Below are positions 1 to 11,309 of a stretch of 64,000 bases of DNA, piece after piece. Position 1 is the first letter of the stretch. Every line of letters starts with the position of its first letter. The position numbers were made by a program, and so were the translations under genes. This DNA is from Cynocephalus volans. Lineage: Eukaryota; Chordata; Mammalia; Dermoptera; Cynocephalidae. The DNA is taken from assembly GCF_027409185.1 (NCBI RefSeq), contig NC_084471.1, positions 8,152,535 to 8,216,534 of the forward strand. The letters run 5' to 3'. The notes below the pieces were generated by a model, which saw only the letters and a list, made by a program, of their open reading frames with translations, did not search any database and was not told the origin of the DNA.

Positions 1-148
1 AAATGAAACAGTAAGGCTAGGCCTGTGAACCATACTGACTCCATTTTACCTCCAGAGGACACTTTGTTACTTTTCCACTCCTCAGTCATGAGAGCCTCCA
101 GGGCAAATGATTACTCCATGGCCAGCCCTGATAAAATAGACTGAGATA

Positions 149-320
149 GGGCCAGCCCCTGGCTCACTTGGGAGAATGTGGTGCTGATAACACCAAGGCC
201 ACGGGTTAGGATCCCTATATAGGGATGGCTAGTTGGCTCACTTGGGAGAGCATGGTGCTGACAACACCAAGTCAAGGGTTAAGATCTTCTTACTGGTCAT
301 CTTTAAAAAAAATTTTTTTT
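149..320 (+). mobile_element. CYN tRNA-Ile SINE, dimer
   Basis: Two tRNA-Ile-like halves in tandem: the first has the anticodon-loop string ctgataacacc, the second ctgacaacacc, and the end is a degenerate A/T tail. The 10-bp target duplication gactgagata lies at 139-148 and again at 321-330, showing retrotransposition into the LTR. Confidence 0.9.
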
Positions 321-414
321 GACTGAGATAAGACAGGAAACAGATATTCACTGAGTTGCAAAACCCCTCGCCAAGTCTTGTTTACTGTAATTATAAAAAT
401 TAAGTTACAGAATA

Positions 415-511
415 GGTCTGGCCCATGGCTCACTTGGGAGAGCGTGGTGCTGATAACACCAAGGCCAAGGGTTAAGATCCCCTTACTGTTCATCTTAAAA
501 AAAAAAAAAAT
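415..511 (+). mobile_element. CYN tRNA-Ile SINE, monomer
   Basis: A single tRNA-Ile-like unit with A-box region, ctgataacacc and a poly(A) tail of 14 or more. It is flanked by an imperfect target duplication, ttaagttacagaat (400-413) and ttaagtcacagatt (512-525). It sits inside the same LTR as the SINE at 149. Confidence 0.88.
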
Positions 512-850
512 TTAAGTCACAGATTAACCTTAAGACCCCTTTAGGGATTCCCATGTGTGCACAAAGCTTCAAGATGACTGCTACAATGACCCTCCTGGGG
601 TGACAATGATGACCACCACTGCCATCTTGGACCTACTGAGCATGCACCCATGACACAATCAGGAAGAACAGAATGGGTCACCTCCAGCGACGCTGGCCTG
701 TACCTCTTAACTCCTATCCCTATAAAAGACCCTGAACAGCTGCCCTCAGGGGGCTAGCTTTACTGTTGCTACCCCCCTTGTGCATAAGTCTATCTCCTCT
801 TTTAATAAAGTGTTTCTTGCTTTACTGCTGGGTACATTGTTCATTTCTAT

Positions 851-1504
851 GACTTTGGAATCCAAGAGCCTAATTTAGTCACTAGCAAAAATTGGAAAGC
901 TTTGGGCACCAGAGAAGACTCTAGCTGTGTGAGAAATACAGGTGACAAGATGGAGATGGCCCTCGGGCCACTGGCATGCTTGTACCTGCAGCCTGGATGT
1001 AAACGCCCCATCCATGGGGATGGATGTTGCCTTTGGGGGTTTCCCCTCCAAGGCTGCCTGCTGGGCTGGGCCCGAGATGCCTTCACGGTGCTCATTTTTC
1101 ATCTCACTTTCTTGCCCTCAATCTCAACAGACTCTTCTTCCTCCCCCTTTCCTCATGCACAGTGACCCCTGCTCAAGTCCGGCACTCACTACATGTCAGG
1201 CAGCAGATGGCTGCTGGGGACAGAGGGAACAACATGAATGCACCCTTTGCCACCCATAAACTCTTAGCTCTTAGGGACAGTGGGGATTAAAGCAGAGATG
1301 ACCAGGAAATGGGATGTGCACCATGATGAGGCAGGACCAGAAGCCTGAAAAGGCTTCCTGGAGGAAGAGACAATGTAGAAACAAGACTCAGAGGTGAGGC
1401 AGAGGCAGACAGGGCAGGTGATGGGCCTGGAGGGCTGGGGAGAGGACTCCATGTCTCACCTGGAAAGGTGTGTTCAAAGCTACCCATAGAAACTTTGCTT
1501 ATAG
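851..1504. other. Intergenic stretch, nothing recognised
   Basis: Mixed unique-looking sequence without conserved coding frames. Short open frames here have no recognisable domains or splice signals. Confidence 0.5.
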
Positions 1505-1990
1505 AAGCTGTTGGGCTGGGCCACAGACCCTTCAAACACACCCTGTGCAGGTCGCGAGCTAGGTAATTGGAAAAAGATTCTGGGAGCCATTGGCAAGATT
1601 GACATGCTTTATTCAGCTGCGAGCTCAGCCCCCCCAAAGGATCAGAGCCATTGTCTTTTATACTAGAGTCAGACAGCCGAGGAACACAGGCACAGTTTTA
1701 CCACTCTTGCATAATGTATTTACAACAAACATGCTGAGTCATGCTCAGCTGGATATGAGGTGAGGGAGCCTGAGCAGTTTCCATTTTCCTCACAGAAGCC
1801 ACACAAGGAATGGCTGACATGTCCACCAAATCTAGTTAAACAGGCAAGGCTCTAACAGCAAAATGGGACCGCAGGTGGTTAAGACAAGGACGGGGCAGCA
1901 CCACGTGTTGCTGGTCTAGAGAGATGGCCCAGGTGCACTAGGAAGTGAAGAAGCAAGTACCATTCATGGACTAGAATATTCACCCCTGGA
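1505..1990 (-). mobile_element. ERV LTR, copy A of a family repeated at 4984-5480
   Basis: Read on the - strand it has TATAAAAGACA (rc of about 1654-1664), then GAATAAAGCATG (rc of about 1605-1616), then an element shared with 4984-5480: gagccattggca and ctaggtaatt in the same order. The shared blocks and the promoter-to-polyA order identify an LTR. The left (3') border near 1505 is better defined than the right one. The internal repeat expansion of copy B is absent here. Confidence 0.55.
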
Positions 1991-2223
1991 GAGGGGAACT
2001 GGAGAGACTCACTCTTCTCATAACCTTTTCTGTTTCAAACAATCTCTTGCAGTACAGAGCACAGTTTTCCCCCTGGGAAACCTATGAGCTTAAGTTGCAA
2101 CCCAATTTTCCATCACCCCCAAACATTTCAGTGAGTATTTCCTATAGATAGGGATGTTCTCTTACAAAAGCACAATCAGGGAGGTAATATTGACTCATCC
2201 ATGTATAGCCTGTGAATAAAGTT

Positions 2224-2394
2224 CTTTTTTTTTTCTTAAAAGATGACCAGTAAGGGGATCTTAACCCCTAACTTGGTGTTGTTAGCACCCCGCTCACCCA
2301 ATGAGCTAACCAGCCACCCCTATATGGGAGTCGAACCCGTGGCCTTGGTGCTATCAGCACCACACTCTCCCGAGTGAGCCACTGGCCGGCCCCT
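2224..2394 (-). mobile_element. CYN tRNA-Ile SINE, dimer
   Basis: Reverse-complement dimer with a T-rich left end (its poly(A)) and ggccggcccc at its right end. Imperfect target duplication of about 17 bp: cctgtgaataaagttct from 2209 and cctgtgagtaaacttct from 2391. Confidence 0.88.
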
Positions 2395-2395
2395 G

Positions 2396-2825
2396 TGAGT
2401 AAACTTCTATTGGCCATTGTTTGGGACGGAGCCCCTGCCCTAGGCTCCAACAGACCAGACCAAACCAGAATGGAGTCACTCGTGCTAACCGCCATGTAAT
2501 AAAACTGAACTTTGTGCTGGGCCTGTTAAAAAAAAAAAATCAAAAACCAGAAGATTCACAGCAACCAATCGGAAGGGGCCCAGTTTACCTGAGCCATCAT
2601 TATGAGGAAGTCCCCTCTGTTTTAACCCTATCAGGAAAGTAACTTTGAAATGACCAATCTGCTTTTTGTTCCTTATTTCTCTGCCTGTCAAGCCTACCTC
2701 CTCTGCTCAGCTTATGGGAGCACCTATTCTATTTTACAGAGTGAGATGCTACCCTAATTCCTAAATCACTAATAAAAGCCAATTAGATCTTTAAGCTAAA
2801 TTTGTTGAAATTTTGTCTTTTGACA
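2396..2825 (+). mobile_element. ERV1-like LTR (MER4-type 3' end)
   Basis: The 3' part has LTR signatures: ACTAATAAAAGCC near 2768 and a final TTTTGTCTTTTGACA ending near 2824, which resembles old MER4/MER41-group ERV1 LTR ends. A poly(A)-rich stretch at 2527-2539 breaks the middle. The subfamily name is from memory of the group and not confirmed. Confidence 0.5.
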
Positions 2826-4983
2826 ACATTGCCCCATCTATGGTCTGCACGTAAGTTTCTAATGGAACACAGCCAAGTTCATTTGTTTACATTTGGTCTA
2901 TGGGGATTTTGTACTGCCATGCTAGAGTTGTGTAGTTTTGACAGAAACCATATGGGTCCCAAAGCCTGAGATATTCGCTATCTGGTCAACCCCCTGTTGC
3001 AGAACGTCCCTCAAACTGGGTTTGTCTGTTGTTTCCTGGTGATTAGATTCAGGTCACACAACTTGGCAGGAACACCGCGGAGGGGATGCCGCGTTCTCTC
3101 TGCATCGCAGCAGGTTGTGGCATGATTTCAATTTGTCCCCCTGCTTATGTTCACTCAGATCACCCGGTTAAGGTGGCGTCTGCCAGGCTTCTCCACTGTA
3201 AGGTTCCTCTCTCCTCGTTTGTAATCAATAGATATTTTGTGACTATCCAAACATCTAATTCCTTGTCAAACTTTCAATGTATTAATTCACTAACATCCAT
3301 ATGGACAAATGGATTCCTCCCCATTTTACTCAATGGGCTATCATGTATTACTATTACTATTTATCCTGATGCTCAGATGCCTCTGATTTGAGCGCATTCA
3401 ACGTGAATTTGCACTGACACCCAGTTCCAACCCAGCGCCACAGGGTTCGCTCTGGTTTCCTTCCCTCTCTGACAGTGAGAAACCTGAAACCCGTTATCCT
3501 TAATATAGTTACTTACTTGATCAATCCCTCTTATGTAACACATCACCTCCTCTGCACAGATGCCCACCTCACCCCACTGCAGCCTACCCTGTTGGACTGC
3601 TGGGATTTCTTTACCATGTAAATATATACTCTATGACCTGTTTGAAAGTGTTGCAGGCAGGGGCAACAGAGTGGGGACTATTGCAGCAGCTGAGAAAAGT
3701 CTGCCCAGCTACACCGGGTATGGGGTGTGAGGGCATCCTGACCTAGGCTGGAAGGTCAGCAGGGTTTAGCCCTTTGGGGCCTCCTAGGCAGAGCTGAAAT
3801 TTCACACTATATCCTGAGGGCCATGGGGAGCCATGGAAAGTTCGGAGTGAAGGTGGACACTGTGTGATGTGCATTTTAGGACAATGGTGCCAACTAGGGA
3901 GCGGGCAGGGAGACGGGCAGATGTGCGTGGAGGAAGACTGGTGAGGAGGCACTTGCACTGGGCCTTGGCCTGGGCTGAGTGGGGAATCAGAGCCCTGCAG
4001 CAGGTAAAAACCTGGCAAGCTCACAGGTCACAGGTCTAGTGGGGTGAGGAGTCAGGACTGAGTCCAGGCCCGTGTGAGGCCCGAGCATGCGGCTTGCTGC
4101 TCCATGGGCCCCTGCCACAGTCTCAAGGGGGTGGCTAGGGGAAACCCCAAAAGCAAGCTTGATCAAAGAGAGCTGAGCACATGGGTGCCTCAGCACAGAG
4201 GCGTGGCTTCAAAGGGATAGATTTCAAGTGGGCACAAAGAGAGGGCAGGGTCCAGTGGGCATCTGGGCTCAGAGGAAAAGCCAGGTTTTGGTTCAAGTCC
4301 ACCCTGGCCATCCCAGGTCCCTGCCCCTGCTTTGCTGTGTGATCTGGATGGCCCATGCCTCTGTGTGCTGAGGCACCGAGACCCACGAGAAGTTCCTCAG
4401 GGGTCTGGGGTACCACATGAGGGGGCAACAGGGGAGGGGCTGGCCTACTCTCCCTCTGCTTCGGTGCTGCCTCCCCCACCCAGGCTTTTCCAGTCCCAGC
4501 CCCCCCCCCCAACAGATGAACCTGGTGACATCTCAGGGCTCCAGCAAGAGCAGCCTTTATTGAGATGCTGCTCCAGGCCACATGTTTTGCATGTACTGGC
4601 TCATTTAATTTAAATTAATTCATTGTAATTAAATCCTCAGAGTAACTATCTGGATGAAGACAGGCTCTTCTCAGTGCTGAGTGCTTTGCACACCATCGCA
4701 TTTACCCCATTGCACAGATGAGGAGATTGAGGCCAGGGAAGGAAATAACTTACCCAGGGCTGTTCAGCAGGTTGGAGGCACAGATGATTGAGCCAGGGTC
4801 CCCTGCTTTTGACTATGCTAAAAATGTTAGTATTTTAACTTTCTGTAGACTTTCTGAGACCTTTGAGGTCACCGTTTGGCTTTGTCACTGTAAAGCTACA
4901 TGACTATGCCAGTTGTCGAGTAAGGCAAATCATAAGTAAAGTCAAAATGTTTCATTATTTTAGTTATACTAAATTTCCATTTG
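2826..4983. other. Intergenic stretch, no gene recognised
   Basis: No coding exon, RNA gene or clear recent repeat is seen. It lies between two same-strand copies of one LTR family (1505-1990 and 4984-5480), so part of it might be decayed ERV interior, but no retroviral protein motif is readable in any frame. Confidence 0.4.
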
Positions 4984-5480
4984 TATTGTCAGGGCTAGGG
5001 CTCAGACCTTTCAAACCCATTGTACAGACTGAGTCACCAGACCCCTCACACGCAGGTCCACACTAGGTAATTAGGAAAGATCCAGGGAGCCATTGGCAGA
5101 CATAAGCTCTGTCCTCAGCAATGGCAGCAGCAGCTTACAGGTCCAGCAGCGGCAGCAGCCTCGTGGAGGGTCCTGGGGCCCTGGCAGCAACAGCCTCCAG
5201 CAGCAGTAGCGGCCTACCCATAGCCCCCTCCCCCTGGGGGCATCCCGGGGGTGGGGGGACAGCATGAATCACAGCTGCTCGTCCTTTATACTTAAGTCCA
5301 AAACCCAGGACACCTTGGTGCACAAGCACAATTATGTCAATAGCCAAGGAACACCTGGGCGCACATGCATATTTACATCAAATGCTTGGCAAGATTCTGA
5401 ACATGAGGGACCCTGACCATTTTCCTATATTTTCCCAACAGTCACCAGTTGGCCACACCTTGAAAACAAGACGTGTGGGA
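4984..5480 (-). mobile_element. ERV LTR, copy B, with CAG/CTG-rich expansion
   Basis: Same family as 1505-1990: ctaggtaatt (5064) and gagccattggca (5088) are shared in order, and TATAAAGGACGAG is present on the - strand (rc of about 5278-5290). Between them about 100 bp of imperfect cagcag/ggcagc repeats (5118-5215) has no counterpart in copy A. It could form a distant pair with copy A around 3 kb of decayed sequence, or be an independent solo LTR. Confidence 0.5.
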
Positions 5481-7036
5481 GGGTGTGGAGGGCCCTCCAA
5501 TTGTCTGACAGCCTTCTAGGATTGAATCCCATTTTACATATGACAAAACTGAGAAGTCGAGTGACCTGCCTGAGATCCCAGAGCAGGAGGTGGAGGCCAG
5601 ATTCAGATGGGGTCTCCCTACACTGCTGCAAGGTGACTTCACCCCATTTGGCAAGCAGAGGCGCTGCGTGTTTCCTTCCTCCTTTCAGTTTTTCGTCATT
5701 CTCAGATTATCCACCTGGGGGCATTGGTAGCCTTGGGCTGCTCTTGAAGCAAAGGGATCCAGCTGAGGCTGAATCATGAGGCTGTGACTGGCGCTTTGCA
5801 GAGAGATTCTCTGACCCAGCTAGCCTCGATGTCTTCTCTCAGGGCCCCCCATGGTTCCCAGAGCAAAATTCACAGCCATCTCCCCAACTGCAGCCCCTCC
5901 ACCCCGGAGCCTTGGCACACCTCCAGGTGCCACCCCTGGCTCACTATCCCCTACCCACCCCTGCCCTAGCCCTGAGGATGAAGGAGAGCCCCTGAGAGCA
6001 GAAGCGAGGCCAGGCTGGGCCTCACACCTCCACTGGCCTAGAGCAGGGCCTGGCACCCTGACCTTGCTGGCCTCTCACCCGGCCAGCAGGTCCCTCGGCC
6101 AAGCCGTCTCTCCTCTTCCATCTGTGGAACTCCTCCTGGTCCTCTTCCTGCAATCTGAACCCTGGGACTCCAACAGGTTAGGGGTGGCGATGACCTCACA
6201 GGGCTGCTCACAGGGTCACGGGGTTGCTCAGGCCTTCCCTCCTCCTCGGTGCCCCCACTCTCCCCTTATTTCTTTCTGTAATCACCTGTTTCCGGGCCTG
6301 AGTCCCCAGGACTTTCGCTCCCCAAGGAAAAGCCCAAGGAGGCCTCTGTGCAGTGTGTGGAGTGAGTGAACAGAACAAGGCACCCGAGTGGGTGGAGGGG
6401 GTGTGCCCAGACAGGACAGGGCCTCTGGGGGACAAGACCTGGGGGGGACTGTGGTTGGGGCATCTGCCTCTGGCATCTCCAGCATGAGTAGACCACGGGA
6501 CTTAGCTTTCTGCTAACCAGACTCCAAGAAACTGACCAAGAACCCAGCATTGTAAGGTCCTAATTGTAAGATGGACACACCTGTGGGGTGACCTGCGCAG
6601 GTGAGCTGCTGAGGGTTGATTGGAGGCCTTAAGCTGCAAACCCAACACTCTGCAAGAGGTACTTCCAGGGGGCGGGGGTTGTCCTTAGGTCATTGAGTGC
6701 TATGTGGACATGACATTAACTAATGTGGACTCCCATGGAGAGAAAATTACTGCCTTTCCAAGTCTCTTTCCAGCCTATTCCAAGTCTCTTTCCAGCCTTC
6801 CGATTAGGTCAAGGAGAAAGCATCAGTTGGGTGCTCGGACACCAGACTGCTTCTTGAAGCACTGCTGAGCGCTCTTTTCATCCAGGGGAGAGCAGGCCTG
6901 CACTCAGGCCTCTGGAAGGCAACTGGTATGGAGGACACGGCAGACACAGTATCTGGCTACAATTTAATTACATTATTTCCATTGTGCTTATCTTTATGGT
7001 TACTTTCTATTCCTGGCAAGTGATTCTTGTTTTCTA
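5481..7036. other. Intergenic stretch, no gene recognised
   Basis: GC-moderate sequence with old repeat traces, for example tggaggccagattcagatgg near 5591, which has a MIR-like look. A short direct duplication, ttccaagtctctttccagcct, occurs at about 6757 and again at 6779. No supported exon. Confidence 0.4.
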
Positions 7037-7240
7037 CTTGTGATGATTCCTTAACACAGCAGCCCTCCGTGGAGGAGGGAGCCAAGACCCAGAGACTTGG
7101 GTATCGTCATAGCCACACTGCAGATGGGGAAGAGACTCCAGCCACGTGGTCTGCCCAAGGTCACACAGCTGGGGGTGGAGCGGCTGGGATTTGGACCCAG
7201 GTGGGTCTGACACCAGAACCTGTGCTCTTACCTTTGCCCC
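7037..7240 (+). repeat. MIR SINE fragment
   Basis: Contains the MIR core order: gcccaaggtcacacagct (7155) followed by a gggatttggacccaggtgggtctgac-like segment. This is an old mammal-wide SINE, diverged, with no visible target duplication. Confidence 0.65.
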
Positions 7241-8005
7241 AACTCCCAGCTATATCGAGGATCTGAATCCTGGAAGCTGACTCCCGGGGGCCTACCCCAG
7301 GGTTCTCTCTAGACTCATTTCTTTTTGCCATGCTTATTCCCATGATGCTCCTTGTTGAGGCCGCAGCCAGAACCCTGGAGAGAGCCCCGCACCGCAGGTC
7401 CATCAGCCAGCCTTAGGGGCCGCTCAGGCCCTTCTCTGAGCTTCAGTTACAGCATCTGGGAAACGGAGCTGTCAACCACCCACATCCCGTACAGGACTGT
7501 TGTGTGGGTTCTGCGAGATGCTAGACAAGCCCGTTGGCCAGACTTTGGGCTTGCCGCAGCTTCCCTCCTTTCCCTGACTTTGGGGCTCTCTCATCTCCCT
7601 ACACAGTACTGGTGCACAGGAGGCTGTCATGTAGCAAAACTCTCTTGTCCTACACAATTGGCACCTGTGGATGTCAGCTATTGAAGAAGTTTGTTGAGTT
7701 AGAGAGCCACAGGTAAGGAACAGTATATGCAGGCCTTAAACTGTTTGTTTTAACTTGTGTAAGTGGATATTCCCTCATGGATCTGTTGGTGAGGACCCCA
7801 GACCTTTCCTGGGAGGCTGAGGCCACTGACCCTGGGCTGTATTGTGCTTCTTGCCTAACATCCCCATAGAGCAGCTATGACTTCCAGGCTTGCCTCCCTA
7901 AATTGAGGGTAGAACCTTCCAAGTCTTGAGAAGATATTGAGCGTGGTGCAGAGCCCTTCTGGATTTTGAATATTCAGCAGTCCTCTCACTCACCTAATTT
8001 GCAGA
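7241..8005. other. Intergenic stretch, nothing recognised
   Basis: No coding frame with domain signature, no recent repeat. It ends at the target duplication of the SINE at 8006. Confidence 0.4.
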
Positions 8006-8099
8006 CTTTTTTTTTTCGCAGCTGGCCAGCATGGGGATCTGAACCCTTGATCTTGGTATTATCAGCATCATGCTCTACCAAATGAGCTAATCAGCCCGC
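8006..8099 (-). mobile_element. tRNA-Ile SINE, monomer
   Basis: Reverse-complement monomer with a T-run at the left end. Perfect 13-bp target duplication cctaatttgcaga at 7993-8005 and 8100-8112. Confidence 0.88.
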
Positions 8100-8656
8100 C
8101 CTAATTTGCAGATGTATTTAAAGCAACTTGCCTATATCAAGCTTTTCCATGGGATTCAAATTTATTTTATTTTCACAGAAACCACCATGGTTTTTTTTGT
8201 TGTTTACTTTTTTGCTTTTTTGCTTTTCTGTTTCAGCAGCTTACATATCAATTACATTCGGGGTTACAATAGCAAAAACTCAATAGGTACAAACCAGCTT
8301 GGGAACAAACACCCTGGACCTGGGGAAGCCTGTAACTCAGGGAGAGCCTTAAGAGGAGCCCAGCAGGTACTCAGGCACTCTGTGGGCATGGAGAGATGGG
8401 TGCCAGTGAAGACGGCAGATTCTGCCTCTGTTTTCTGTCAGCTGCAGGAACCCTGGGGGCACACTCATAGCCAGAAATGGGATGGCACCTTCCCTGCATC
8501 TCCCAGGGCCAGATGTCCCTGGTGGCCTCCACTCCTAGTGTTCTTGGGTTGACAGTGTGTCCTCTGGCCACCTTCCCTCTTCACTCCAGGGGGTCCACCC
8601 ACCCAGAATTAGGGACCCTCATTCTTGTTGCCAAATTCTGATCCCATACTTGGTGT

Positions 8657-9085
8657 AGTGGATTGAATTATGTCCCCCAAAACTCATTGAAACTTGAATT
8701 GTTTTCCCCAAGTTTTATGTATTAGACACTTAGCCCCCACTGTGACTGTTAAGAGGGTGGGAAATCCTATTATGGTAATTGAAAGGTGGAGCCCTGAAGA
8801 GGTGATTGGATTGTGGGACTGTGCAGTAGTGAATGGATTAAAAATGGTGGCCAAGGGCGTGGTTCTGAGGGCTTTAAAAGAAGAGGAGAGTCTGTCTCTC
8901 GCTCTTTCTGCTCCCTCTGCTTCCACCATCTCACAATGTGAGACCCCTGGTTCACTGTTGCCACCACCAGATGGACTATGGACTTCCCAGTCTCAGAAAC
9001 TGTAAACAGTAAGTTTTATTTTCTTTATAAATCACCCAGTTCTGTGTATTTTGTTATAAGCAATAAAAATGGATTAATACACTTG
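8657..9085 (+). mobile_element. MaLR-type (MST-like) LTR
   Basis: Full-length-looking LTR of a family present six or more times in this window. It starts attgaattatgtccccc, has the middle gcgtggttctgagggctttaaaag (promoter-like) and ends with a polyA region and gttataagcaataaaaatggattaatac. The 3' end closely resembles MST/THE1 LTRs of the ERVL-MaLR group. Confidence 0.75.
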
Positions 9086-9910
9086 GTGAACAAAAACCTT
9101 TGGGAATTGATGAGGTGCATTGTCACTAAGGCTCGCAGTGCCCTGCTCTTCTTCAGTCAGGGTTAGGACTAGGGTGAAGTGACTAGTGCCTCAGGTGCAA
9201 AATCGAAGGGGGCACTGATGATCAGTGGTCAAGGCAAATAACCCAATTAAAAGGCAATTCCAGTCTCTAAGCTCCCACTCTGCCAGGCCGGCAGGAAACA
9301 TGACTTTAGCTCTAGAGTCTTAGGAGTTTCAAGTTGAGGGACCGGTGGGGCTAGTACTCAAGCACTGGTCTTCACAGATTTCCTCAGGGCCACCCATCTT
9401 CACAAATCGGCATGGGGTAGCTGACATTGACCAGCTCCCCGCTGTCTCCCCATCTCCCTGGGTCCTAATAGCCTGTCTTTATCTCAAGGCCCCCAGTTGT
9501 CTGGCAGTGTGGCCCACTCAGAAAGCAGGTGCAGTTAAAACCATATTGCCTTGTTGGGCACGAGCCCACAGATTTGGGAAGTGGAGCTTGAAACCCAGCA
9601 TGACGACTTGTCTGCCCTTCCCCCAGCCCCAATGTGGATGGAGGGAGCATCCCCCCAGAGGGGGCAGGCACCATTCTCTAATTGCACAGATGCATCCTAC
9701 AGGCTAGTGTCGTAGTGCTGGGGCAGGCCCCTCAGCTCCAGGATCTACAGACCTCCTTCAGCCTTTCCACACTTGCCCCTGTCCTGTGTCTGCCTCTCTG
9801 TGTCAGAGCTGGGAGCCTTTCTCCCTCCGCGTGTCCTCAAGGAACTCTGCCCATGCTGGGGAATCCTGTCCCCTCTCACTCCAAGAAGGCCACTCAGTTT
9901 TCTGCCCCGC
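9086..9910. other. Intergenic stretch, nothing recognised
   Basis: Unique-looking DNA between two same-strand MaLR LTRs (8657 and 9911). At about 0.8 kb it is shorter than a MaLR interior and shows no internal-region similarity I can recognise. Confidence 0.4.
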
Positions 9911-10290
9911 TGCTGTAGACTGGATGCTCCAACCTCACTGAAACTTAAATCCCAACTGTGACTGTTGAGGGTGGGAAATCCTATTATGGTGGTTGAAGGG
10001 TAGGGCCTTGGAGAGGTGATTGGATTGTAGGACCACGCCCTAGTGAAAGGATTAATAATGGTGGTCAGGGGTGTGGTTCTGAGGGCTTTAAAGGGAGAGC
10101 ACAGCTCACTCTCTGCTCCACCATCTCCTGCCATGTGACACCTCGAATTGCTGTAGCGTCACCTCACCAGCTGTGTTCCCTGGATTGTGGACTTCCCAGC
10201 CTCTGAAACTGTAAGCAATAAATTTTATTTTCTTACAAATCACCCAGTTCCAGGTATTTTGTTATAAGCAACAGAAACGGACTAACACCC
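9911..10290 (+). mobile_element. MaLR-type (MST-like) LTR
   Basis: Same family as 8657-9085: gtgggaaatcctattatggt, gtgtggttctgagggcttta and the terminal gttataagcaacagaaacggactaacac are in order. It is slightly shorter at the 5' end. Confidence 0.75.
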
Positions 10291-11069
10291 CTCCCCTGGG
10301 GCTGCGAACACACGAAAAGGCAAGGGGGAAAACAGAAAAAGCAGAGCCCAGACTAACAGCTGGGATCCTGTCTCCGCTCAGGCAAAGCTGGCACCTGCCA
10401 GAGGCGCGATTCAGCTCATCTCAGGGTGTTCCCTTCCGCCCTCGTTTGCATAAAACCACAGTCTCTAGGTCCTCCGAGCACCTGCCCATCCCCTCCATTG
10501 CCCAAGGTCACACTGCAAGTCAGGAAGGGAGCCTTTTCCAGCTTTAGGGCCCTGTCGTGACTCCCCGTGGGTCGCGGCCAGCCCACTTCAACTCCCCGGT
10601 GCCCCCACCTGCACCAGCTCTGTGGTCTGCACCCCCCACTTGGCTCCGCCTTCCTCACCAGAGTGATTGGCTAAGGGGTGAGCACTCACCCAAACTGGAC
10701 CAATTAGAGAGCGCCAAACACTTGGCTGCACTGATTGGGCTGAAGATGGGCACGTAACAAAGCAGACCAATCAGGGTCCTCCCCGAGGATTTCGCTCCCT
10801 GAGACCTGCTTACCGGGGCCTAAGAGTCGCAGCACGCATGCGTGAAGGTGCCCTGCAGGGCGGGGGAGGGGAAGCTCGCTGGTGCGAAGAGGAGAGGAGG
10901 TGGGGAGGGGACCCCTCGCAGCATTGAGGCCCTGACTCTTCTCATCCCCAGCCTTTCCCAAGGACCCGTCTTCAATTTGCTGAGCTACCCGAGAGAACTT
11001 CAAGTAAATTCCTTCCTGCTTAGCTAGTTCGTATTAGGTTTCTGCCCCAGGTGGTAGCGCTTCACGTTA
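10291..11069. promoter_or_regulatory. GC-moderate intergenic block with a four-box CCAAT array
   Basis: ATTGG at 10666-10670, CCAAT at 10700-10704, ATTGG at 10734-10738 and CCAAT at 10767-10771 alternate in strand with start-to-start spacing of 34, 34 and 33 bp. CCAAT is the NF-Y core, and spacing near three helical turns is typical of functional NF-Y arrays. A few CpGs (gtcgcagcacgcatgcgtg, 10826-10844) follow. No TATA box, exon or known gene start is recognised, and it lies about 9 kb upstream of CYB5R3. It could be a promoter of a non-coding RNA, an enhancer or an old LTR promoter. Confidence 0.45.
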
Positions 11070-11265
11070 AGAACATGAACTCTGGGGTCAGCCAGCCTGG
11101 CTTTGAGTCCCCTCCAGCACTCGCTAGCTGTGTGTTCTTGGGCATGTTACTGAACAGCTCACTGCTTCAATTTCCCCAGCCGTAGCCCACGTTGGGTTAG
11201 TGTGGGGATAAAATGGATTATAACAGCACCTGGCACACAGTAGACCTTCGATAAACACCAGCTCT
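11070..11265 (+). repeat. MIR SINE
   Basis: Near full-length MIR order: aacatgaactctggggtcagccagcctggctttgagtcc-like start, gctagctgtgtgttcttgggcatgttac core, and cacctggcacacagtagac 3' end. Confidence 0.8.
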
Positions 11266-11309
11266 TGCACCAGGAGCATCTTCTGGGACCCGTGGCACCA
11301 CCCAGCATG

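Larger units (their letters stand above)
1..850 (+). mobile_element. ERV1-like LTR with two nested CYN SINEs
   Basis: The + strand shows LTR promoter and polyadenylation layout: TATAAAAG near 721, a CT-rich stretch, then AATAAAG near 803 followed by a T-rich end. Two tRNA-Ile SINEs (149-320 and 415-511) interrupt it, each flanked by its own target duplication, so the LTR is older than both. The left end may lie outside the window and the right end (about 850) is approximate. The class (gammaretrovirus-like ERV1) is inferred from layout. No gag, pol or env reading frame is seen next to it, so it is probably a solo LTR. Confidence 0.6.
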
